From: Acidaminococcaceae bacterium
GTDB lineage: Bacteria > Bacillota > Negativicutes > Acidaminococcales > Acidaminococcaceae
Direction: 5' to 3'
NCBI GenBank assembly: GCA_028693975.1
Contig: JAQUUF010000005.1
Span: forward strand, 1 to 17,013
DNA length: 17,013 nucleotides
This document shows positions 8,309 to 15,008 of this stretch, one piece after another. Under the pieces are notes generated by a model. That model saw only the letters and a list, made by a program, of their open reading frames with translations. It was not told the DNA's origin and did no database searches. Each line of letters starts with the position of its first letter. The first letter of the stretch is position 1. Position numbers and translations under genes: made by a program.

Positions 8309-8569
8309 ATGAAAATATACATTTGGCGGCACAATAAAACTTATCATAGCCATAGTATGATTAATGAGCCCTGCGTGAATAATGAGTTTTATGTGGATGC
8401 CGTTGTAATTGTGGCAGCTAACTCCAAGGAAGAAGCTCTGGCTCAGTTAGAGCAGCAACAATCTGGGTGGAGAATAGAAGATTTGCGCCAGATAGAACCT
8501 CAAGAATATAGCTTAGAAGCAAGCAAGGTTATTTTTACGGATTTGCGGGGTAGTATTGACCATTTGTGA
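8309..8569 (+). CDS. Hypothetical small protein (86 residues) between VTT and CYTH-CHAD genes
   Basis: I do not recognise this protein family. ATG 8309 follows AGGGTGAG (8297-8304) at four bases; the frame is open back to a TTG at 8294 inside the upstream stop, but that lacks a ribosome site. The N-terminus is rich in aromatic and histidine residues (MKIYIWRHNKTYHSHS). The middle, YVDAVVIVAANSKEEALAQL, looks like a beta strand followed by a charged helix, and the end (KVIFTDLRGSIDHL) like another strand. There is no signal peptide, membrane helix or cysteine pair, so it should be a small soluble cytoplasmic protein, perhaps an alpha-beta sandwich. Its 11-base gaps on both sides and the strong ribosome site of the next gene embedded at its stop show that it is a real, co-transcribed gene rather than a chance frame. 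Confidence 0.8.
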   Translation: MKIYIWRHNKTYHSHSMINEPCVNNEFYVDAVVIVAANSKEEALAQLEQQQSGWRIEDLRQIEPQEYSLEASKVIFTDLRGSIDHL

Positions 8570-8580
8570 GGAGGGGCAGC

Positions 8581-10086
8581 ATGAGTAACAAGATTGAAAT
8601 GGAAATTAAGCTCGTCATCAATAAGAAAAATTTAACCAAGTTTTTGGCAATGCCATTGCTACAGGCCGCTCAAGTACCGGAGACGAGTCATACTAGCGAA
8701 TTGCTCAATACTTATTATGATACTTCTGATTATCGTTTGGCACACGCTGGTATTGCTTACCGGATTAGGCAAAAAGGCACTAGCTATGAAGCTACGGTAA
8801 AAACTCAAGGGGAAAATATAGGTGGCTTTGCTGCGCGGCATGAATATAATCAAGTAGTTGAGCAGAACAAGCCGACGCTAAGTGGGTTCGGGGATAAGGA
8901 GCTAGAGCAGGAGCTGCAAGAGTTGTTAGCAGGAGTGGAGCTACAGCCTATTTTTACAACAACAACTAACCGACAAACTCAAAATCTGCAAATCACAAAA
9001 ACCACTTTAGTGGAAATGGCCATAGATAAAGGTACTATTACTGTTGGCAAGAAAAAGGTTAGTATTGATGAGGTTGAGTTGGAAATACTTCAAGGGAATA
9101 AAAAGGATTTGCTGACGTTTGTGGCAGAAATGGCACAAGAAGTGCCTTTTACAGTAGAGAGTAAGAGTAAATTTCTTCGTGGTCTAGAGTTATTAGATGG
9201 AGTCAGCGGGGCACAGGAGACGGAATTAATAGTAAACAAGAATGGCAATGTAGAAGTAGAATTGAAAAAAATAATAACTTACTACATTGACAGCATTCTA
9301 ACGGCACAAAATTCTTTGGAGAAGAAAAATATAGAGGCTCAAGCTGATAAGCTTTTACTAAATAACATCAAACGGCTACAAGCTTTTTTGCAATTTGCCG
9401 CGCCGCTAATGTCAAAAGAGCAGTGTCGGCGCTATGGGTCGCTGACGAAAAAACTGGACCAATTATTGCAAAATTTGTATCTTACTAAGCGGTTGCAACG
9501 GCAATGGCAACAATTGTACAAAAAAAGCAATAGTTTTTTGAGCAACAGTGCTATGAGCGAATGTTTGCTGCAAAGACAGGAAGAACAAGGTGTTGCTATT
9601 TGGCAACAGCTTAGTGCTGGATTCTATACAAAAGAATTGTTAGGGCTAATGGCTGCGTTGGAGCAAGACAAGTGGCCCCAAGCCAAGTATTTGCAGCTCA
9701 ACCAATTCTTGGTGCACCGCTATAAAGAGTGGCGAACGCAACTGATGGGTATTAAAGTTGATGATGGTAAAGAAACGGTAGAATTAGCTCAGCAAATGCA
9801 GAATATTATCGAAGAGCTGGTTTTAATCAGAGATGCCCTTAAAATACCTGGTTTGAATAAGGATAATTTTGCTTACTTAAAAGTGCTGGTACGTAATTTG
9901 AAGAACCTTAATTACGATGTTTATGGTGAAAAACAGATTGTGGCACTTTTGCAAGGGACTAATAGTCGCGTCCTTTATCGTGATGCCGGTATGCTACTAG
10001 GATACCGCTTGAGTGAACAGCCTTTAGTTTGGCATAAGGTACTCAAGAATTGGAGTAAAGTATTACAGATTTTTAAGAAGAAATAA
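8581..10086 (+). CDS. CYTH domain protein with degenerate C-terminal CHAD-like domain
   Basis: The 501-residue product has a CYTH triphosphate tunnel domain (about 2-205) and an all-helical CHAD-like region (about 225-500), the layout of YgiF-type inorganic triphosphatases. The CYTH half looks intact: ExExK at E6/E8/K10, R61 and R63 in YRIRQKG, K74, R86 and E88, E166/E168 in DEVELEIL, and K195/K197 near its end. It should bind a triphosphate or polyphosphate and divalent metal. The CHAD half is much weaker. The usual motif with a histidine and several arginines appears as KLLLNNIKRLQAF (257-269), so the histidine and at least two arginines are replaced. Polyphosphate binding by this half is therefore doubtful. 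ATG 8581 lies six bases from AGGAGG (8569-8574); the longer GTG 8566 overlaps the previous stop and is rejected. It ends the VTT operon and is followed by two hairpins. Confidence 0.85.
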   Translation: MSNKIEMEIKLVINKKNLTKFLAMPLLQAAQVPETSHTSELLNTYYDTSDYRLAHAGIAYRIRQKGTSYEATVKTQGENIGGFAARHEYNQVVEQNKPTLSGFGDKELEQELQELLAGVELQPIFTTTTNRQTQNLQITKTTLVEMAIDKGTITVGKKKVSIDEVELEILQGNKKDLLTFVAEMAQEVPFTVESKSKFLRGLELLDGVSGAQETELIVNKNGNVEVELKKIITYYIDSILTAQNSLEKKNIEAQADKLLLNNIKRLQAFLQFAAPLMSKEQCRRYGSLTKKLDQLLQNLYLTKRLQRQWQQLYKKSNSFLSNSAMSECLLQRQEEQGVAIWQQLSAGFYTKELLGLMAALEQDKWPQAKYLQLNQFLVHRYKEWRTQLMGIKVDDGKETVELAQQMQNIIEELVLIRDALKIPGLNKDNFAYLKVLVRNLKNLNYDVYGEKQIVALLQGTNSRVLYRDAGMLLGYRLSEQPLVWHKVLKNWSKVLQIFKKK

Positions 10087-10110
10087 ATAGCTGCCAGTAA
10101 GGCAGAAGCC

Positions 10111-10153
10111 AAAAGTCAAAAAGACAAAAATAGTGTTTGACTTTTTGACTTTT
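10111..10153 (+). terminator. AT-rich 18-bp hairpin after CYTH-CHAD
   Basis: An 18-base arm (10111-10128) pairs with 10136-10153 with a single mismatch and a seven-base loop. The right arm is itself a tandem repeat of TTTGACTT. The stem is poor in GC but ends in T residues. It is probably a weak first terminator, or a structured 3' end protecting the message, ahead of the stronger hairpin downstream. Confidence 0.55.
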
Positions 10154-10165
10154 GAGAGTTAAAAT

Positions 10166-10200
10166 AAACCCGAAAGCAGGAAAGCCTGTTTTCGGGTTTT
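10166..10200. terminator. Bidirectional terminator between CYTH-CHAD and the RMD1-like gene
   Basis: AAACCCGAAAGCAGG (10166-10180) pairs with CCTGTTTTCGGGTTT (10185-10199), 15 bp with one G-U pair and a four-base loop. On the plus strand it runs into TTTTGTTTATTT. On the minus strand it lies just after the stop codon at 10203-10205 and is followed by a T-rich stretch, so it can serve both convergent genes. Confidence 0.88.
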
Positions 10201-10202
10201 GT

Positions 10203-11264
10203 TTATTTGATAAAAGCCAAGTAGAGACATAACAAGAGGATGATGGCTAAGAGTGTCGTACAAGCATAGCCTATCAGGGCGAACTGATGCATAGTAACTT
10301 CTTCATTAAGCAGAGTATAGGTTCGCTGGAGCACAGCAATTTTGTTATTGATGTTTTCTCTCCAGACAGAAGTTTTGAGCAAATTATTGTATTGAGAATA
10401 GACTCTGGCATAGAAGATATCTTCGGTTACTTGCAGAGCATTGTCGATATTGCTAGTCAAATCACTGACATCAGCCATGATTTCCATTAGCTCATTGCGT
10501 GATTTCTGGTAGAGCTTGTGCCTAGTGCTTCCTGAAGTTTTGCTAGCGGCGTCAATGGCGTCATAGGTAGCGTCGATGCTGTTATTAAGCGCATTGTCGT
10601 AATAACGCAGTTCGAGGAACTGGGCATTGGCAAATTCTAATAAATCAGGTAAATCCATGCTGCCGGTCTCATCGTAGACGATGGCACTATCCCAAGCGAG
10701 ATAACAAATGTCTTGAGCATACGAGAAGCGATTGGAGAGAATATCGGTCCGAGTCTCTGCACTGACGGCAAGTTTGTCTTTGAGGAGAATAGGAGCAAAA
10801 TCCCAAGCAGGTAGCTGGTCTTGGAAATAATACACTACAAAATCCTCGTTAAAATCAGAGACACGCTCGTTGGTACAGGCAGGATGAATTGTGGACAGGA
10901 CAGCATCTAGATATTCATGGAGAATTTCTTCGGGCAGTATATCTACTGCGATGGTTAAGTCCAAATATTCTTCGTACGTAATATCTTCAGGTAATTCCAA
11001 GCGAATAATTAAACTGATGACGCCCACATCAAAGATGCGCGCCATGATTTCTGTTAGATAGGAGTTACCAGCAAATTCCATTTCGTGGGAGCCTAGCTCA
11101 ACTAAGACAGGAGGGTCTTTAAAAGCAATAGAGTCGGTGGAAACTCTTTCTAAACGCAATCTAGAAGCAATTTTGTTACGGCTGCTCCAGAGAGCTTCTA
11201 CTAGGTCAAGGTTAATTTCGTCAGCCACGTCAAACAAGTGATAGATGTACATAGACGCTTGCAT
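10203..11264 (-). CDS. RMD1/YagE (DUF155)-like tail-anchored protein, function unknown
   Basis: This 353-residue protein has a large soluble N-terminal region and a single hydrophobic helix at the extreme C-terminus (about 328-351, ending LYLAFIK). It is predicted to be tail-anchored with the bulk in the cytoplasm. The middle segment, WDSAIVYD (191-198) followed by LPDLLEFANAQFLELRYYD (205-223), and the helical stretch after it recall the RMD1/DUF155 family. That family is known from yeast Rmd1/Rmd8 and bacterial YagE-like proteins and ends in a similar hydrophobic tail. No catalytic motif is visible. The first 180 residues are rich in acidic residues. ATG 11264 is supported by AAGGAG seven bases upstream on the minus strand. 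It is transcribed divergently from clpB across a 77-base gap. The family assignment is from memory of the pattern and is moderately sure only. Confidence 0.6.
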   Translation of the reverse strand: MQASMYIYHLFDVADEINLDLVEALWSSRNKIASRLRLERVSTDSIAFKDPPVLVELGSHEMEFAGNSYLTEIMARIFDVGVISLIIRLELPEDITYEEYLDLTIAVDILPEEILHEYLDAVLSTIHPACTNERVSDFNEDFVVYYFQDQLPAWDFAPILLKDKLAVSAETRTDILSNRFSYAQDICYLAWDSAIVYDETGSMDLPDLLEFANAQFLELRYYDNALNNSIDATYDAIDAASKTSGSTRHKLYQKSRNELMEIMADVSDLTSNIDNALQVTEDIFYARVYSQYNNLLKTSVWRENINNKIAVLQRTYTLLNEEVTMHQFALIGYACTTLLAIILLLCLYLAFIK

Positions 11265-11288
11265 GATGATTCTCCTTTGTATATAAAT

Positions 11289-11316
11289 TTGATTAAACTA
11301 AGATATTGATTATTAT
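11289..11316 (+). promoter_or_regulatory. Putative clpB promoter
   Basis: TTGATT (11289-11294), a 16-base spacer and TATTAT (11311-11316) resemble a sigma-A type promoter, giving a leader of about 19 bases before ATG 11342. I see no CIRCE inverted repeat and no CtsR heptad repeat in the gap. The -10 overlaps the -10 of the opposite-strand promoter. Confidence 0.45.
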
Positions 11317-11320
11317 ACCA
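11312..11320 (-). promoter_or_regulatory. Putative extended -10 promoter of the RMD1-like gene
   Basis: Read on the minus strand, 11320 to 11312 is TGGTATAAT, identical to the extended -10 before the VTT gene. Transcription would start near 11305, leaving a leader of about 40 bases that contains the AAGGAG ribosome site. No good -35 is seen. Confidence 0.55.
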
Positions 11321-11341
11321 CACTTTATGGAGGTGTTTGTG

Positions 11342-13885
11342 ATGAATGTAGAACGTTATAGCAATGAAGTAAGAAATATTTTTGAGGCGGCTCAACAGAA
11401 GGCGGTTATGAATTATCATCAGGAATTGTCTACTAAGCATTTCTTGGCCGCTATGAGTGATGAGAACGAAGGTTTCTTTTCCTTTTTACTTACTAGTCTC
11501 AAGGTAGACAGCAGAGCTTTTGGTGATGAGATTAAGCGTATGTTGGCGGCTCTTCCATCTGTCAAGGGGCAAGATGGCATGCGCATGAGCTTGGGTTTGG
11601 CTCGTTCCTTAGGCAAAGCGGAAGAGGCTGCAGGACAAGGTGAAATTAATATTTGTCAGTTGTTAACGGCTATCGTAACTGATGGCGATAGCGATGTAGT
11701 GGATTTGTGCAAAAAGTATGGTTTGAACAAGAAGAATATTGAGTCTCTGTATGCTCAATATTCCAGCGGTCAGGCGGATGATGAAACTAAGAAGACCTTG
11801 GATAAGTATGGTCAAGATTTGACTGCTAAGGCTCGCAAGGGTGATTTGGATCCAGTGATTGGTCGTGATGAGGAGATTCGCAGGACGATTGAAATCCTCT
11901 CGCGTCGCAAGAAAAATAATCCTGTACTTATTGGTGAGCCTGGTGTCGGCAAGACCGCTATTGTAGAAGGCTTGGCCCGTCGTATAGTGGCCGGCGATGT
12001 ACCGGAGATGCTCAAGAATAAGACTCTTTATTCGCTGGATTTGGCTTCTTTGGTAGCCGGTGCTAAGTTCCGCGGTGAATTTGAAGAAAGATTAAAGAAA
12101 GTATTAAAGGCAGTGTCTGACAGTGCAGGGCAGATCATCATGTTCATTGATGAACTACATACTGTAGTAGGCGCCGGTGCGGCCGAAGGCTCTATGGATG
12201 CCGGTAATATCTTAAAGCCGATGTTGGCTCGTGGTGAGTTGCGTTGTATCGGTGCTACGACCTTAAATGAATATCGCAAATATATTGAAAAAGATAGTGC
12301 TTTGGAGCGTCGTTTCCAACCGGTGATGGTGAAAGAACCCAGCGTAGAAGATACAGTTTCAATTTTGCGTGGTTTGCGCGAGCGCTATGAGGTGCATCAT
12401 GGTGTGCGTATCAAGGATGCTGCCTTGGTGGCTGCTGCTGTGTTATCTAATCGTTATATCAATGATAGATTTCTGCCGGATAAGGCGATTGATTTGGTGG
12501 ATGAATCTGCTGCCAGACTGCGTACAGAGATAGACTCCTTGCCGACAGAGTTAGATGAGAGCAAACGCCGTATTCTTCAACTAGAGATTGAAGACCAGGC
12601 ACTGACCAAGGAAACAGACGAGCAATCTAAGAATAGAAGAGCGAAAATCCAAGAAGAATTAAAGAACCTAAAGGCTGATAATGATGTTTTGGTGCAACGC
12701 TGGGATGCTGAGAAAGCCGGTATTGCTAAGGTGCGCACGGTCAAGAAAGAAATAGATGCCGTGAAGCAGGAAATGGTTACCGCTGAACGTGACTATGATT
12801 TGAACAAGTTAGCAGAGCTCAAATATGGTAAGCTACCGGCTTTGGAGAAAGAACTTCAAGCTATGGAAAGCAAGGAGAAAGATGGCAATCGCCTGCTCAA
12901 GGAAGAAGTAGACGAAGACGATATTGCCAAGGTTGTCAGCACTTGGACTGGTATTCCTGTTAACCGTTTGGTCGAGGGCGAGCGTCAAAAATTAGCTCAC
13001 CTAGAAGACATTTTGCATAAGAGGGTAGTGGGACAAGATGAAGCTGTGAAGGCTGTGAGTGAGGCTGTGGTGCGTGCTCGCGCCGGGATCAAGGACCCCA
13101 ACAGACCCATTGGCTCTTTCATCTTCCTAGGTCCTACTGGTGTAGGTAAGACAGAGTTGGCCAAAGCTCTCGCTGAAGTTCTCTTTGACGATGAGCGTAA
13201 TATGATTCGTATTGATATGAGTGAATATATGGAGAAACATACCGTGTCTCGTTTGATTGGTGCGCCTCCAGGTTATGTTGGTTACGAAGAAGGCGGTCAA
13301 TTAACTGAGGCGGTGCGGCGTCATCCCTATAGTGTTATTTTGCTGGACGAGATTGAAAAAGCTCATGCTGATATCTTCAACGTATTGCTCCAAGTGCTGG
13401 ACGATGGTCGCTTGACTGATGGACAAGGACGCAATGTTGATTTTAAGAATACCCTGATTATTATGACCAGTAACCTTGGTAGCTCTGAGATTTTGCAGCG
13501 CAAGGGAGAATTGCCGCGTGAGGAGTTACAAAGTATGTTGCTGAAGTTCTTCCGTCCGGAGTTCTTGAATAGGGTAGATGACATTGTGGTGTTCCAAGCT
13601 TTGCAACCGGAGCAGATTAAAGGTATCGTGGCGCTTATCTTGGACGAACTCAAGACTAGACTCCACAATCAACTGGAGCTTAACTTGACCTACAGCACGG
13701 AAGCAGTAGAATATTTGGCGACGACTGGTTTCGATGTCTCCTTTGGTGCAAGGCCACTGAAGAGATTAATTGTCCATACCGTAGAAACTATTCTCGGCAA
13801 GAAAATTGTCTCTGGAGAAATTGAAGGCGGCGACACCGTAGAAGTTATACTCAAGAATGGTGCAATAGATTTGCAAAAGAAATAA
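11342..13885 (+). CDS. clpB: ATP-dependent disaggregase chaperone ClpB
   Basis: ClpB is a hexameric Hsp100 machine that, with DnaK, threads and rescues aggregated proteins after heat or other stress. The 847 residues match the family (E. coli 857). They comprise an N-terminal Clp repeat domain (1 to about 145), nucleotide-binding domain 1 with Walker A GEPGVGKT (198-205) and Walker B D270/E271 in FIDELHT, and a long coiled-coil middle domain rich in E, K and Q (about 400-525). Domain 2 follows with Walker A GPTGVGKT (597-604), Walker B D669/E670, pore loop GYVGY and the C-terminal small domain. The middle domain separates it from ClpA and ClpX, and no ClpP-binding loop is apparent. An upstream TTG at 11306 would extend the frame, but ATG 11342 has GGAGGTG (11329-11335) six bases before it. 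No internal start for a short isoform stands out. The gene is monocistronic, closing at a strong terminator. Confidence 0.98.
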   Translation: MNVERYSNEVRNIFEAAQQKAVMNYHQELSTKHFLAAMSDENEGFFSFLLTSLKVDSRAFGDEIKRMLAALPSVKGQDGMRMSLGLARSLGKAEEAAGQGEINICQLLTAIVTDGDSDVVDLCKKYGLNKKNIESLYAQYSSGQADDETKKTLDKYGQDLTAKARKGDLDPVIGRDEEIRRTIEILSRRKKNNPVLIGEPGVGKTAIVEGLARRIVAGDVPEMLKNKTLYSLDLASLVAGAKFRGEFEERLKKVLKAVSDSAGQIIMFIDELHTVVGAGAAEGSMDAGNILKPMLARGELRCIGATTLNEYRKYIEKDSALERRFQPVMVKEPSVEDTVSILRGLRERYEVHHGVRIKDAALVAAAVLSNRYINDRFLPDKAIDLVDESAARLRTEIDSLPTELDESKRRILQLEIEDQALTKETDEQSKNRRAKIQEELKNLKADNDVLVQRWDAEKAGIAKVRTVKKEIDAVKQEMVTAERDYDLNKLAELKYGKLPALEKELQAMESKEKDGNRLLKEEVDEDDIAKVVSTWTGIPVNRLVEGERQKLAHLEDILHKRVVGQDEAVKAVSEAVVRARAGIKDPNRPIGSFIFLGPTGVGKTELAKALAEVLFDDERNMIRIDMSEYMEKHTVSRLIGAPPGYVGYEEGGQLTEAVRRHPYSVILLDEIEKAHADIFNVLLQVLDDGRLTDGQGRNVDFKNTLIIMTSNLGSSEILQRKGELPREELQSMLLKFFRPEFLNRVDDIVVFQALQPEQIKGIVALILDELKTRLHNQLELNLTYSTEAVEYLATTGFDVSFGARPLKRLIVHTVETILGKKIVSGEIEGGDTVEVILKNGAIDLQKK

Positions 13886-13895
13886 GGTAAAACTT

Positions 13896-13938
13896 AACCC
13901 CTAATCTTAGGTTCGTGGTGAACCTGAGATTAGGGGTT
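13896..13938. terminator. Long bidirectional terminator between clpB and the downstream minus-strand gene
   Basis: An 18-bp stem (13896-13913 with 13921-13938, one G-T pair) closes a seven-base loop. Its outer 12 bp, AACCCCTAATCT with AGATTAGGGGTT, is perfect. T-rich sequence follows on the plus strand (TTGGTGTTTT) and on the minus strand (AAGTTTTACC), so it can end transcription of both convergent genes. Confidence 0.88.
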
Positions 13939-13952
13939 TGGTGTTTTGCAGT

Positions 13953-14987
13953 TTATTTGCTGGTCGCTTGGGGGAGTTCTTCTAAGAGATTTAATTCTTG
14001 CCCATCTTCAAAATGTACCCTTATAATACTGGATTTAGTTGTTATCTGGCTTTTGTTCAAGCTGGCCAATAATTTTTCACCATGAATAAAGGGGTTGAGT
14101 GGCCAGCTGAAGCTGTAAGTTTTGGTTGTGCCACTGGGGAATGGACCGGGGACAATGTACTTTTGCGTGTAGAGAACTTTTTTATCTTCATTAAGCACTT
14201 GCACTTGTCCCACAAAAGAAGTGATTTGCGCTTTGGACTTAAAGGAAATGGTTGGACTGTAGATGAAGGCCGTGGAGACCCAAGGTTCTTTGCGAGATTT
14301 CAAATCGTAATTAGCGTCAGTTACTTCAATATCTGTTTTGATTTTGGCGGCAAGTGGTTTGTTCAATTCAATTAGTTTAACAGCCTGTGCTTCTTTTATT
14401 TCGTTCAGAAAGGGCGGTAAGTTATTAATGCCTACAACGGTCCAAGTTGCATCAGCTTGTCTGTCCATCAACAATTGCAGTGTAAACTCTTTGTCTAGTC
14501 GTTTGTCGTAAACCGTGACATCAATAGTTGCAGTAGCGTCGGTGATTTTGGAGTTTGCAACTTTTTTGAAACTCAAATTATTCAAATCCAACAAATCAGT
14601 AAAGCGTTTGGTAAACACTTGCTCAGGTTGATTAGTTTGACTAGCGGTAGTGCTACCGCTGACATAGTCTTTGGTATGAGCAGTGAGCGTATCGACAAAG
14701 TTAGTTTTGATATTGGTCATGATACCAGCCAGGAAAGCATTGACGGTAGAATCATTCGCCTGTTGCAGAGTAGGTGCGATAACATCGTCAAAAGCACGAC
14801 CATAAACTTTTTTGCTGTCAAAATGTTTTTGAAACGCTGCCCAATTGTGTTTTTGCATAGCAGTATTGATTAGACCCAAAGAATAAGCAGGGGTCTTTTT
14901 TTGCTGAGTTTGCCAGTAGAAGTAGCCACCGCCGGCAATAACTAGAACGACACAGAGGGCAACTATATACTTCCACAAACTTTTCAT
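13953..14987 (-). CDS. Membrane-anchored extracytoplasmic protein, possibly DUF2939-like, function unknown
   Basis: The 344-residue product has a short basic N-terminus and one hydrophobic helix (about 7-25). No lipobox is seen, and no clear signal peptidase site, so it is probably a single-pass protein with its body outside the cytoplasm. After the helix comes PAYSLGLINTAMQKHNWAAF, a helical pattern reminiscent of DUF2939-type domains. A strand-rich segment follows (about 140-195, ending ATWTVVGINNLPPFL), and then a second beta-rich domain (about 225-335), which could be an immunoglobulin-like sandwich. Apart from this I do not recognise it. ATG 14987 has AAAGGAG nine bases upstream on the minus strand. 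Only 21 bases separate it from the uracil permease stop, with no terminator between, so the two are likely co-transcribed. A partner role for the permease is not implied by any motif. Confidence 0.7.
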   Translation of the reverse strand: MKSLWKYIVALCVVLVIAGGGYFYWQTQQKKTPAYSLGLINTAMQKHNWAAFQKHFDSKKVYGRAFDDVIAPTLQQANDSTVNAFLAGIMTNIKTNFVDTLTAHTKDYVSGSTTASQTNQPEQVFTKRFTDLLDLNNLSFKKVANSKITDATATIDVTVYDKRLDKEFTLQLLMDRQADATWTVVGINNLPPFLNEIKEAQAVKLIELNKPLAAKIKTDIEVTDANYDLKSRKEPWVSTAFIYSPTISFKSKAQITSFVGQVQVLNEDKKVLYTQKYIVPGPFPSGTTKTYSFSWPLNPFIHGEKLLASLNKSQITTKSSIIRVHFEDGQELNLLEELPQATSK

Positions 14988-15008
14988 ATGTTAGGTCTCC
15001 TTTAGTTA

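Noticed and set aside
10136..10153. Repeated AGTCAAA on the minus strand, resembling a CtsR operator.
   Set aside because: The repeats are 8 bases apart rather than the 10 of the CtsR heptad arrangement, and they lie in the arm of a hairpin between two gene 3' ends, far from the clpB promoter.
11820..11870. Internal start for a short ClpB isoform, as in E. coli.
   Set aside because: No in-frame ATG or GTG with a ribosome site is visible between the N-terminal domain and nucleotide-binding domain 1.
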